The notes: generated by a model from the sequence alone, not told the origin. Positions 11,353-21,840 are shown, counted from the first letter of the stretch. The stretch: 64,000 nucleotides of DNA from Vandiemenella viatica (GCA_031002005.1 CM061921.1:141083283-141147282); one strand, 5' to 3'. Numbers and translations are program-made.

Positions 11353-11940
11353 GAGGCAAGTTGGTTTACGAGTTCAGTTTATTAAGTTTGTCCACTTGTC
11401 TAAGAGTTGGCACCAACAATACACATATTTACTGATGCAAACTCTTGGAGTACTGCACAATAAGCTTCAGTTAGAGCATACATAACATTTAATATGAACA
11501 TTTACACATGGCAAAACTGTCCACAAGATAGGTGCCAGTTTCGCTCACATTGTATCAAGAGCAGACAAGCGAGTTATTTCAAGGAAAATATGTAGGTGTT
11601 TCAACAGATTTCAGAGGAATATTTGCATTTTTGCAACAGTGGCCAAAATGTGAAATTATTACTGCCAGAACAAAATGAGGGATAGTCAAAAATGGGTTCC
11701 AAATGATAAATCTTCACTAAAGAAAGTGAAAACTGTTCCTTCAGTGGGAAAGGCTATGACCATCGCCTTCTAGGATCCTCATGGCATAATCTTCATAGAG
11801 TTCTTAGAGAAGGGAAAAACAATCGCCAGATTATGTACCTTAACTAGTTTGTTTAAACAATGAAATAAACTACTTGGCTCCTTTGGCCTACAGTCTGTTT
11901 CCAAATTTATCAAAATTGCTGGCAGGAAATTTCACCAAAC
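11353..11940. other. no gene seen
   Basis: Unrecognised AT-rich sequence between two SINE fragments. Only short chance ORFs are present. Confidence 0.3.
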
Positions 11941-11941
11941 A

Positions 11942-12085
11942 ACTCCATGGTTTCCAAAATCACTCCAGGCAAATGCCGGGATGCTTCCTTCAAAAGGCTG
12001 TGGCCGAATTCCTTCCCATTCCTTGCCCCCATCTTTTCCTGTCTGTAAAGACCTCGCTGTTAGAGAGACGTTAAGCAGCAGACCA
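11942..12085 (+). mobile_element. SINE fragment, plus orientation
   Basis: It contains, in order, CCATGGTTTCCAAAATCACT, CCAGGCAAATGCCGGGATGC, the GGCCGAATTCCTTCC block and AGAGAGACGTTAAG. This is the complement of the 22613-22849 SINE from its core to its 3' end. The tRNA-like head with A and B boxes is missing, as in a 5'-truncated retroposon. Confidence 0.8.
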
Positions 12086-12239
12086 AACAACATTAAAACA
12101 ATCATCTATTTTTCAGAATTGGATTTTATCAATAAATTCCAGCATTGTTGGAGTAGCTGTATAGAACTAAAAGGAGACTATCTCAAATAATATATGCTTG
12201 TTAAAAATAAATGCTGATACCTACTAGCAAAGCTTCTAT

Positions 12240-13560
12240 ACTAAGCAATTTTCAACTAGAATCCTGAATTCTTTTTCTTCACCACCTTTTCCTGACATTT
12301 AGGGGTCAGCTGCCTTTTATGAGTTTTACTCATCATTGGCATGGCCAAATTTGGAGCTATGGTTTTATGGCCCCATGCCGTTGCTGGTGCTAAGCATTTT
12401 ATACCTATTCCCAAGTCATACCAAATACTAATGGTGGATTAAAAGTGTTGCCATTTGTCTTCAAGTTGGTGCAAGGAGCATTCAGTTAAGGTTTCAGAGT
12501 GCACAAAACTCTAGAATCTGAATCTAGCTCCTGGCAGACTGCTCAGCATCTACCCTCAAAGCTATAGGCAAGCTACCCAGCCCCATGTGTTTGGCAACAC
12601 AAGCTTGTCAGTATGCATTAGATGTGCAATAGGGAGATCATGTAAATGACCCCAGTGATGACTCTTCAAATGCTGCAAGGGAATCCTTGCTAACAAGCGT
12701 TAGGGGGCGAGAACCCATTAGGGCTGCCCACAGGGTACCAGTGTAGGACAGTCACTTGAGTTGGCAGGACTTACCGAGTGGGCCGTGGCAGACTGCTCAA
12801 AAGTTACCCTTAAAGCTGCTGGTGTACTACCTGATCTAATTATGTGGGTAACGTGTTGCCAGTAGTATTAGATCTGTGGTAGGGCTTTGTGTAAGTGACA
12901 CTGATGGTGATTCTTGAATCATTACATGGGAAGCTTTGCTAACAACAGTACCAAGGGGTGGGGGAGCCCCACTGTACTTGGCCAGTGCCCCTATAGGCAT
13001 TGGCGTCTTAGTGGCAGATAATTTTTTTAGGTAGCAGAATATGCAGGGTGGGCTGTAGGACAGCTAGTAATGCAGGTTTCTCCTATGGTGGCCCTACCTC
13101 TACAGGCAAATGCAAAGCTAGATGAAACATGTTTTGAGGTAATATGTGTCTGCAAAATGTGAAACTACTTTCAGTGTATGACAAGTATTCTATTTGCTTG
13201 TGAAATATGTATATTATTAGACGGAGATTGGGGACCATCCTGGCATTCAACTTGATGGCTGTGGAAAACTGCCAAAAATTCACAGTTAGGACAGCCGGTA
13301 AGTGCAAGCCTAGGCTCATGCCCAGTCCATTGTATCTCCCCTATCAAGTGTGCAGCACCTCAGTGCACTAAATTACACTAGCAGGTAAGTAGAATCCTAA
13401 CCCCTGGTTTTAAAATCTTAGGTAATAGCAACTGGATGTGCCAAGTGTTTTTGTAAAGACAGTTTGGCTCTATGTAGAATGTGTGGCACTGATCAGATAG
13501 GAAATGTTCAATGAAGTTTTAGGAGGTGTGCCAGTACTGTTCATAGGTTGGGGAAGATTC
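12240..13560. repeat. GC-richer region with a diverged direct duplication (about 254 bp period)
   Basis: A stretch beginning GGCAGACTGCTCA at 12533 recurs at 12787. Both copies continue with matching landmarks: TACCCT-AAAGCTG, ATTAGATSTG, TGATTCTT/GACTCTT and TTGCTAACAA. The copies are strongly diverged. There is no open frame through them. The region has a base composition unlike its surroundings and may be an old unclassified repeat. Confidence 0.55.
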
Positions 13561-13585
13561 TCTATTGAAAGAGTTATAGCAAGTG

Positions 13586-14233
13586 TGTAGCGGTACCACT
13601 CTGTAGCGGTACCACTTTGTTTTTGAAAGTAGCACCGGTTTGTGACATCATCGGCAACATGTCCGTGGCCACGGAAGGGTGAGCCCCGGGGGCGGCATGT
13701 TGGGTGCTGTGGTAGCCACGAGGTGGGCAGTCTGCCGTTGGCCGTGGAGTAGGTGAGTCCGTCGTGAAAGTGAACAGTCAGTCGGGTCGACGAGAACGCG
13801 TGTTCATTATGATAAAGAATTAATTTTGGAGAAGGTGATATGAAGGAACTTAATTAATGAAGAAAGTATTTGCAGAATTTTAAATGAATTGTTTCGTGGT
13901 GAGCCATAGGCATGTTCTGAGAACTAGTAAGGGTGTTGTGTGAATGAAAAGAGTGCGTGCTATTCAGTCTAAATTTATCGGAGGCATTACCTGCAATCTA
14001 AAAAAGATCGAAGTACCGATAGCGAACTTTCATAAAGGTTGGGAGTTGGAGCGAGACTATTTTATCAATTATTAAATGCATGTGTTTCAAATAAGAAGGT
14101 GCATTTTTATTTCATTTACCGACTTATCATCGGTTGGCGGCCGTCAGAGAAAGAACCAGAATCTAGTGAGTGCGCGAAAGCTTTAAAGGTTCACAGTAAG
14201 TATTGTAACCGAACCACCAGCATAACCGCGACA
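13586..14233 (+). repeat. 5' LTR of TRIM element
   Basis: This 648-bp repeat begins with a tandem pair of 16-mers (TGTAGCGGTACCACTC, TGTAGCGGTACCACTT) and ends CCGCGACA. By eye it differs from the 3' copy by one substitution (A to G near its start, AGCACC versus AGCGCC) and one A in an A-run near 14000. That indicates very recent insertion. Confidence 0.9.
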
Positions 14234-14249
14234 TGGCGACCGTGACAGG
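14234..14249 (+). promoter_or_regulatory. primer-binding site, tRNA-Arg type
   Basis: TGGCGACCGTGACAGG directly abuts the 5' LTR end. It has the form of the tRNA-Arg-complementary primer site known from the 412/mdg1 gypsy lineage. Confidence 0.8.
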
Positions 14250-14803
14250 ACTAGAGAGTTTGGTGGTTCTATGCGGGGAAAATGTAATTCTTTAATGCCT
14301 TTTTGTGTATTTGATGTTAGTGGTAAGGAATGATCCGTTGGGAACCAAAGTGTATTTGGATGTTCATGATTTATAGTTGTTTATTACTGTGGTGTATTTT
14401 GATGTTCATGATGTTTTATATTTGTTTGTTGCTTTTAATGTTGTATTTCATGTTTGCAGTAAGGAAATATTCATGTTCAACTAATTTATGTCTTAATGTC
14501 CATGACATTTTATAATGGTTGTCTTTTAATTACATTTTAGTAGAAAGAAAACTGTTTTGGAACCAATGTGTATTTTGATACGTATTGTTTTGATATGTTT
14601 GTATATTGCTCCAACACCAACCAATTCAAAAAAATATAGCAGTTTATGGTTAATGTGATATTTGTAAGTATTGCTACATCAATTTGTGGAGTTTTGTATG
14701 TATTTTGTGTGAATGAGGTGTGGAAATTGTAAAATAGGAGGAAGGGGACTTAATTTGAATTTACCCTTGCCATTGCTAATTGGAAATTCACAATAACAAG
14801 GAT

Positions 14804-14817
14804 AAACTAAGGGGGGT
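14804..14817 (+). promoter_or_regulatory. polypurine tract of TRIM element
   Basis: A short purine run, AAGGGGGG, ends one base before the 3' LTR. It would prime plus-strand DNA synthesis. It is short but correctly placed. Confidence 0.65.
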
Positions 14818-15466
14818 TGTAGCGGTACCACTCTGTAGCGGTACCACTTTGTTTTTGAAAGTAGCGCCGGTTTGTGACATCATCGGCAACATGTCCGTGG
14901 CCACGGAAGGGTGAGCCCCGGGGGCGGCATGTTGGGTGCTGTGGTAGCCACGAGGTGGGCAGTCTGCCGTTGGCCGTGGAGTAGGTGAGTCCGTCGTGAA
15001 AGTGAACAGTCAGTCGGGTCGACGAGAACGCGTGTTCATTATGATAAAGAATTAATTTTGGAGAAGGTGATATGAAGGAACTTAATTAATGAAGAAAGTA
15101 TTTGCAGAATTTTAAATGAATTGTTTCGTGGTGAGCCATAGGCATGTTCTGAGAACTAGTAAGGGTGTTGTGTGAATGAAAAGAGTGCGTGCTATTCAGT
15201 CTAAATTTATCGGAGGCATTACCTGCAATCTAAAAAAAGATCGAAGTACCGATAGCGAACTTTCATAAAGGTTGGGAGTTGGAGCGAGACTATTTTATCA
15301 ATTATTAAATGCATGTGTTTCAAATAAGAAGGTGCATTTTTATTTCATTTACCGACTTATCATCGGTTGGCGGCCGTCAGAGAAAGAACCAGAATCTAGT
15401 GAGTGCGCGAAAGCTTTAAAGGTTCACAGTAAGTATTGTAACCGAACCACCAGCATAACCGCGACA
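14818..15466 (+). repeat. 3' LTR of TRIM element
   Basis: This 649-bp copy starts with the same tandem 16-mer pair and ends GCGACA. The 4-bp duplication AGTG follows. Its 68-75 codon ORF also occurs in the 5' copy only because the LTRs are duplicates, so it is not evidence of a gene. Confidence 0.9.
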
Positions 15467-15470
15467 AGTG

Positions 15471-15815
15471 GCTGTCACCATGTGCTTACAGAAATGTGAT
15501 TTTCCATGACTGCACTGTTCTCTATTACTAGTAAAGACAAAAACAACTGATCATCAACATATATTTATAATACCATACACAATGGAGGAGGAAAAGATGC
15601 CATGAAGCAAAATTAATATTGAAAGGAAGAATAAAGTAGTCCCATCACTTACCAAAATTGAATAAAAGAGGGCTGTAGCAACAAAACCTCTAGAAAGACT
15701 CCTCTTTCCCTCTTAAATTGAGGTAGTTAACCAAGTTCTTAATATTAAAATCCTTATACAAAATGGAACCATGTAGAGAGGTGTAAAAGTATACAATCTT
15801 TTTACCACCTACAGC
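15471..15815. other. no gene seen
   Basis: Unannotated spacer between the TRIM element and a hAT MITE. Confidence 0.3.
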
Positions 15816-15994
15816 CAGAGGTGTAGCTACCGTAGGGCTAAACCTAGATACGCTACTGCTGAGGGGGCACCCGAGCACAGCTCAGGGACCTTCAAGCTCA
15901 TCTCAGAGCTAAAAAAAAAGTCACCCATCTGGCCTGAGGGCCCAAAATAATTTTATTTTGCACCAGGGCCCTTGTTGACCTAGCTACGCCACTA
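15816..15994. mobile_element. hAT MITE, CAGTGGCGTAGC family, reverse orientation
   Basis: Its right end is the complement of AGTGGCGTAGCTAGGTC and continues with the same internal sequence as 7426-7804 (GCCCTGGTGCAAAA, TTTGGGCCCTC). The left end, CAGAGGTGTAGCTACC, is a degenerate inverted repeat. The 8-bp duplication is CCTACAGC/CCTGCAGC (15808-15815, 15995-16002), one mismatch. It is shorter (179 bp) than the other copy. Confidence 0.85.
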
Positions 15995-16344
15995 CCTGCA
16001 GCAAATAACTGCTTGAAAGATTTTGTTTCATACCATATTCTTCATTAAATAACATTTCTTACTTTCATTCACCAAAGTTTTCTTTTTAATCAGCAAATGG
16101 GTCTATCTCACAGCTGGGACAGAATTTGAAACTCCAAAATGGTTTTTCTCCCCTTTTCCTTACTATTTTCTGTCAAAAAGTAATTCAACACCTTCATTCC
16201 ATTTGTAAGAGTATTGTAACAAAGTACCTACAGATAGATGTCAATATCTTCCAAATACCTCCAATGTCTTCCATTTCTACCCCTTTAAATCTATATAAAA
16301 TAAAATGTTGTTTGCTGGTGACCACATAACTTGGAACAGCTGGA

Positions 16345-16590
16345 CTGATTTCGCTATTTTTTTATTATTTTCATATTAATATGAATAATGTTTTTTTGAG
16401 AAAGAAAAATCGTAAAAGCTGCTTGGAAAATTGGGGAAAACTGAAAATACTCTTTTCTATGAACCAAATTGGCTATTTTTTTTAAATGTACATAATAGTC
16501 CAAACAAAGTTTTCATAGAAAAAAAAAATTGAGTAGCCCAGAAAATTGGAAAAAATGAAAGTGCTTTTTTTTTTCTACAAACTGATTTTG

Positions 16591-16621
<31 letters not shown>

Positions 16622-17500
16622 GTTCAAAATAGACGAAATAAGGTTTTTAGAAAAAGAAGAAACTGGAAAACTTGAAAGTGCTTTTTATCTATGCACCAAA
16701 TTTGTTATTTTTTAAAATGTTCATAATAGTTCTAATGAGGTTTTTAGAGAAAGAAAAATTGGAAAAGTTGCATGGAAAATTGTAAATTCATGAAAAACTG
16801 AAAGTACCGTTTTCTATGGATCGTTTTTGTTATTTTTTTTCAAATGTTCATAATAATCTGAATAAGATTTTTAGGGAAAGAAAAACTGCTAGGAAAATGA
16901 AAAATTTGTGAAAAAACTTAAAAAGTGCTTTTCTCTATGGACTTTTTTTGTTTTGTTTAAATGTTCATAATAGTCCAAATAAAGTTTTTAAAGAAAGAAA
17001 ATTGAGGAAAAAACTGAAATTACTTTTTACTATGGACCAATATATAGCTATATATTTTTTTTAAATGTTCATAATATTCCGAACAAGGTTTTTAGAGAAA
17101 GAAAAATTGGAATAGTTGCCCAGAAATTCTGTAAAAAGCTATGGACCCTTTTGGCTAATCTTTTTAAATGTTCACAATAATCCGAATAAGGTTTTTAGAG
17201 AAAGAAAAATTGCAACAGAAAAATTTGGAAAATTCGTGAAAAACTGAAATTGCTTTATTATATAGACCAATTTTGTTATTATTATTATTATTTTTTTTAA
17301 TGTTTATAGTAGTCCGAATAAGGTTTTTAGAGAATGAAATATTAGAAAAGTTGTTCCAGAAATTGGGGAAAAACTGAAAGGGCTTTTTTCTGTGGACCAA
17401 CATGGCTATTTATTATTTTTTTAAATGTTTGTAATAGCCCATCTAAGGTTAATAGAGAAAGAAAAGTTGCCTGGAAAATTGGAAAATTTGAGAATAGTGT
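16345..17500. repeat. diverged tandem array, about 10 units of 100-130 bp
   Basis: A landmark of the form TTCATAATAGTCCGAATAAG followed by GTTTTTAGAGAAAGAAAAAT recurs near 16386, 16490, 16625, 16718, 16847, 16963, 17070, 17172, 17302 and 17429. Each unit also shares a GGAAAATT and a CTGAAAGTGCTTTT block. Units differ by many substitutions and indels, so the array is old. It is AT-rich with no coding potential. Confidence 0.85.
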
Positions 17501-17607
17501 GCTTTCTATTGAAGTTTTGAACTGAAGATCTGGAGAAAAATCTGGAAAAAATACAGTCCAGCCTAAATTAAAATAAAATTATCTTTGTCTTTATTTTTGT
17601 GTTGTTT

Positions 17608-17840
17608 CACAATCTGTCTATCCGTTATAAGTTAACCATCAACAATACACCTACACAATATTCCTCTGGAAATTGGGTTCTTACTGGGGTTCAACATTTT
17701 AATCAGCTTCTCAAATGTATCGTATGCTACAACATGAAGTGGAATCATGTTTACAATGTATTTGTCCACACCATCATTGACTATGATGCCTAAAGATTCA
17801 CCAATGCTTTGTTGGTGTAACCTTTTATTAGCAGATAGAG

Positions 17841-17879
<39 letters not shown>

Positions 17880-18683
17880 ACTTTAGCTGCTATCTACACC
17901 AGAATCCACAGTACTTGAAGAAGGCCTTGAATTTTTTCCCTGATCCCACGAGTTGACCCTGCTTCTAATTTTCTTCAAACTGTAAATATTTGGATCTATA
18001 AATCCTTTTCATGTGTTGCTAAGGATTATTAAGGCTAGAAACAAGAATCTTGACTGTCGAAAATTTAGGCAAATACAGTTAGAATTAATAAATCAATTGT
18101 TCTCCCAGTTTAGATTTAAATGCAATATAATCACATAAATATGGCCAAGGATTTTTAATATTCTCATTGTTATTGGTAGCATTTCTGATTTCACAGTTTC
18201 CGGATCTCCAGTTTCCATGCTTTAATCATGTAACGAATATCAATTTAATTTATTTCACTAACAAATTCCAACAAACTAAAAAGTGGCATTATATTATTAA
18301 AAAAATGTTATAAAAATATCAATCAGTGATCTGATTTGAAATGTGTAGTGAGTACTGGTTTGCAGACATAAAATATAAACCCTTCACAACTCTAGCATTC
18401 CTGCTCACACCCGTGCCAAGCCTAGCATAACAGTTACACATGCATCACACTTGAACTTTGTATTACCTAATTTGTTCGCTATTCAACTTATTGAACATAC
18501 CAGAAAGCTGTGGCACACAATTCAAACAAACGAAATGACACCAACAACCAATGTAATGGACTAAAGTTAATGGTAGTTAAGAAGAATGTTAATGATTTTG
18601 TAGGTTAACTTAAAAGTTACATTTTTGTAATTTTGTTAACTTCATTCATTTATGGTTAAGAGGTTAACGGTTTTCTGCCCAGG
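17608..18683 (-). mobile_element. hAT copy 1 (BED-finger family) inside the Helitron
   Basis: The segment from 17631 to about 18300 is repeated at 62211-62900 in the same orientation. In both copies, the minus strand encodes the front of a hAT transposase. The right end ...GGTTAACGGTTTTCTGCCCAG complements a CTGGGCA-type hAT terminus, and the left end is a weaker match. Most of the catalytic domain is absent. A 33-base A-run (17846-17878) sits where the other copy has only about 12. Confidence 0.65.
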
Positions 18684-18779
18684 TTTGATTATGATGCATT
18701 GAGAGAATTAGTTTGAACAAATTTTCCACTGTTGAAATGGCAACAAAAATATGTTCATGAAAGTTGTGAACGATAGAAC

Positions 18780-19114
18780 TAGAGGGATTTTCTTCTTGGA
18801 TGCTCCCGGTGGAAATGGAAAAACGTTTTTGACCACATTAATTTTAGCAACAATTTTGTTCACAGAATGAAATTGCATTTACACTTGCTTCATTATGAAT
18901 TGCAGCTACAATGTTGGAAGGCAGTCAAACACGTCATTCAGCATTTACATTGCTGTTGAATATGCAAATCAATGAAACTCCAATATACAACCTTTCAAAG
19001 AACTGTGCGATGGCCAAAGCTCTGCAGCATTACAAATTTATTGTTTGGGATAAATGTATGATGGCAAATAAAAAGTCCGTGGAGGCATTAGACCGAACAA
19101 TGCAAGATCTATGA
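18780..19114 (+). pseudogene. Helitron (Pif1-like) helicase remnant
   Basis: One frame reads IFFLDAPGGNGKTFLTTLIL, a Walker A (GGxGKT) helicase motif, and then hits a stop. A second frame (18911-19114) reads MLEGSQTRHSAF, then IYNLSKNCAMAKAL, IVWDKCMMANKKSVEALDR, the Helitron motif II region. In functional helicases this block is VWDEC-M, so the Walker B Glu is replaced by Lys here. With the frameshift and stop it is inactive. Confidence 0.85.
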
Positions 19115-19529
19115 AACAATCAAAACCAGTTTGGTGATTTAATGATTGAAAAGTAAATAAAACTAAGATTAATTGAGATTTCAAATTTAATGGAAGAAAA
19201 TAAATCATATGGTTAACATGAAATTCTGACTTAATTTAATTGTGACTTAAATTCTGGAACAAAACTGCATGGTTCCAAGTCGATCACATTCCAGGCACAC
19301 CACACAATTCCAGCATTTCAGTGGTGTACTGCGGATAGAATTCGTCTCACATGTAAAATTTCCCATTGGCGTACTTCTGAATGTGCTCCTCCTCAAATTG
19401 AATAACCTTGGAAACAATTGTTAGTAAATACAATGATGACTCAGAAATATGTTTTTCTTCTTCTCATTTTTAATTTGTTTAAACATTTTCAACACCTTTT
19501 CTGATATTCACAAATAAATTTATTGCAAT

Positions 19530-19557
19530 TTTGACAGGACAACGTCTGTCCGGTCAA
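19530..19557 (+). other. Helitron 3' terminal hairpin
   Basis: TTTTGACAGGACAACGTCTG and the following TCCGGTC form a short stem (GGACA/TGTCC). It occupies the place expected for the Helitron 3' termination signal. The usual CTRR end is not perfectly kept. Confidence 0.6.
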
Positions 19558-19673
19558 ACAGTATTAAATAAATTGTGTTAAGTTCTTAGTTAAGAATGAC
19601 TTTTTGTATTACTATCGTAATAAAGTAGACATAACACAAGCCTCAATAATTTAATGATGTGTTTCTTTTACAG

Positions 19674-19856
19674 AGACACCATCATGGCAAAAATAAAATA
19701 TCTACTGTAAAAACATTTTTTGCCAAAACAACTTGGGAGAGCACATCTGCTGACATTATGCTTCAATCTTTTGGAATGTTAAGTGCCAGCAATTCTTTTT
19801 ACTTGACAAAATCACCCACTCTTGATAGACTGAGTAACAGTGTTGCTGATGTTTAA
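19674..19856 (+). CDS. candidate terminal coding exon, unknown protein
   Basis: A strong acceptor (GTTTCTTTTACAG, ending 19673) is followed by 60 open codons ending in TAA. The product begins RHHHGKNKISTVKTFFAK and ends TLDRLSNSVADV. The composition (Ser/Thr/Lys-rich, few Ile/Phe runs) looks more like protein than random AT-rich translation. I recognise no family, and no upstream exon was identified. It could equally be a transposon relic beyond the Helitron end. Confidence 0.25.
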   Translation, partial: RHHHGKNKISTVKTFFAKTTWESTSADIMLQSFGMLSASNSFYLTKSPTLDRLSNSVADV

Positions 19857-19859
19857 AGT

Positions 19860-20147
19860 GTAAAGTTAACAAAGATCGTTTTACCAGTGGATAATTCAGT
19901 AATTCATCTAAGGTTTAAAACAGGAATTTTGCCTAAAATTTTATGCCCAAGAATTTAACTCATGTTTAATATTTGTTTCTAGATCACAATCTTTTGATAT
20001 ATGTGATAATGCAATTAAGTCTTATAACAATAAATTACTACACCATATATTCCCCAGAAAGTTTAGAATATAAGAATTCCATGCAGATAAAAACTAACAT
20101 TATAAAAAAGAAATCCTAAGACAAGTATATGATAGCATCAGCAGGTT

Positions 20148-20191
<44 letters not shown>

Positions 20192-20400
20192 TAATTTTTG
20201 CACACTTACTACTTTAATTGCAGAAATAATTTTTTCTTATACATATTTATAGCTGTTGGCCATTCATCAGACAGAAGCAGTGAGAAACATGACTATCAAA
20301 TTACAATATGCTGTTGAAAATACTGAATACCTGCTTTATAACAAAAATTGTAAAGAAGTAGTATAAAATAGTATCAGTGAGCTTTAAGATACAACACAGA
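19860..20400. repeat. no gene; contains a poly-T tract of about 40
   Basis: AT-rich sequence containing an uninterrupted T run at about 20150-20190, probably the A-tail of a minus-strand retroposon or an expanded microsatellite. Nothing else is supported. Confidence 0.5.
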
Positions 20401-20633
20401 TCATTGAACATAATATAAGGAACGTTCAAGAAAAAATGAGCCGGAGACTGGAATGTACAAACAGGTGGCAGAATGGGTGATATCGTTGCGTCAGTAACAA
20501 AGAGGGTTTCCGAAAAGAGCACAGAAGTCCACATGCTCACCGCTATTGGGTCACGAGTTCAAGTCACGTGACTTCAAAGCAACCAGAAGCATGCTTCAAT
20601 CGCCCAGCGCTCATTCGTGTTGTAAGTAATGAA

Positions 20634-21330
20634 ATGGAGGTGTCAAAAGAAGAGCAAAGAGGTGTTATTCGTTTTCTGAATGTGGAAGGAGAAAGGGGAA
20701 TGGTAATTCATTGAAGAATGTCACAAGTGTACGGTGAACATTGCATGTCCCTTGCAAGGGTCAAGGCGTGGCACAAGCATTTCAGAGAGGGACGGGTGTC
20801 ATCTGCCGATGATGCACAGTCTGGAACACCACACCGCATTACCGATGACACCGTTCAGCTGGTTGATGGACTCATTACACAGGACCGCCGAGTTAGCAGT
20901 CAAGGACAGACTGAGTGTCAGAAGTGTTCACATTATCATGACAGAAAGACTGAACAGGCACAAAGTGTGTGCCCAATGGGAGCCCCACAGTCTTCAACCA
21001 CAACAGGAAGCATGTTGAATGACCCACTGTCTAGATCATCTGCAGCGCTATGCCAGGGAAGGGAATGAGTCCCTGGTACGAGTGGTGGCTGTAGATGAGT
21101 CTTGGTGTCATCACTTCGAACCAGAATTGAAATGACATAGTCTCCAGTGAAAGCATCAAGGGTCACCACCACCAACAAAATCCAAGGCCATCCACACAAG
21201 TGCCAGAAAGGTTATGCTGACGTTCTTCATTGACCAAGATGGCCACCTTCTGATAGACTTCCTGCAGCATGGGACAACAATGAATGACCAGCGTTATTCG
21301 TAAACCTTGACACCCTTCACCAAGCGATCA
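20634..21330 (+). pseudogene. mariner transposase remnant
   Basis: The ATG at 20634 opens MEVSKEEQRGVIRFLNVEGE, a stop, then YGEHCMSLARVKAWHKHFRE and a SGTPHRITDD block: the two N-terminal helix-turn-helices and linker of mariner transposase. After a frameshift comes RVVAVDESWCHHFEPE, containing the first catalytic Asp. The second and third catalytic positions are not recognisable beyond about 21330. A terminal inverted repeat could not be paired. It is a decayed, probably truncated copy. Confidence 0.75.
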
Positions 21331-21840
21331 AATCAAAATGACCAGGCAAGATGATTTTGAATTGTGTGCTTATTGAAACAAAAACTGAGTACTGTTGCAG
21401 CATTTGCCTACACACTTATGGAAAATTTCCTACAAACGGCAAGGACAGCCAGTAAGTAAGAACTGAGGTTTAAACCTGGAACTTTTGTACATCCCTGGTC
21501 CAATATTGAGGACCTTATTTTTCAAATATCATGTACATATGCCAACATTTCATGAGTTGTATGGAAAATAAATTTTTGAGGAATATTATCTAAACAGGAC
21601 ATATCCTGATATATTATATTAGAAAAGGAACTAAGGAAAAAATACAGATATGATGGTCTGATATTAACAACATACAAAAAAATATAAGCCTCATCACAGA
21701 TATAAAGAGTATCAACAGCACAGACACAATAATAGACCTACATTTATCCATTGGAAAATACACACTAAAAAGACTGTATCAAACATCCATGCAAAGAAAA
21801 AAGAAACCATTACCTGAACTGAAAAGAGTCAAACTGATAT
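21330..21840. other. no gene seen
   Basis: The first part may be decayed mariner 3' sequence. The rest is unrecognised AT-rich DNA. Confidence 0.3.

Larger units (their letters stand above)
13586..15466 (+). mobile_element. TRIM: miniature non-autonomous LTR retrotransposon
   Basis: Two almost identical direct repeats (13586-14233 and 14818-15466) flank only 584 bp. The 5' copy is followed immediately by a primer-binding site (TGGCGACCGTGACAGG), and the 3' copy is preceded by a short polypurine tract. Both copies start TG and end CA, and the element is bordered by a 4-bp duplication AGTG (13582-13585, 15467-15470). No ORF in the interior resembles gag or pol. It is a terminal-repeat retrotransposon in miniature, mobilised by a helper, probably of the mdg1/412 gypsy type given the tRNA-Arg-like primer site. 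Confidence 0.9.
16290..19557 (+). mobile_element. degenerate Helitron with helicase remnant, tandem array and nested hAT
   Basis: The left end is TCTATATAAAATAAAATG after host A, the start seen in many insect Helitrons. The right end carries the terminal hairpin GGACAACGTCTGTCC followed by GGTC near 19556. Between them are a ten-unit tandem array, a hAT copy, and a Pif1-type helicase remnant in the expected place toward the 3' side. No Rep nuclease motif was recognised. The 5' limit is less certain than the 3' hairpin. Confidence 0.65.

Noticed and set aside
14039..15499. Two nearly identical ORFs of 68 and 75 codons (14039-14245 and 15272-15499)
   Set aside because: They are the same stretch of the two LTR copies of the TRIM element. 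Duplication, not selection, explains their conservation.
16345..17500. CRISPR-like array
   Set aside because: The repeats are long (over 100 bp), diverged, lack unique spacers of constant length, and the DNA is eukaryotic.
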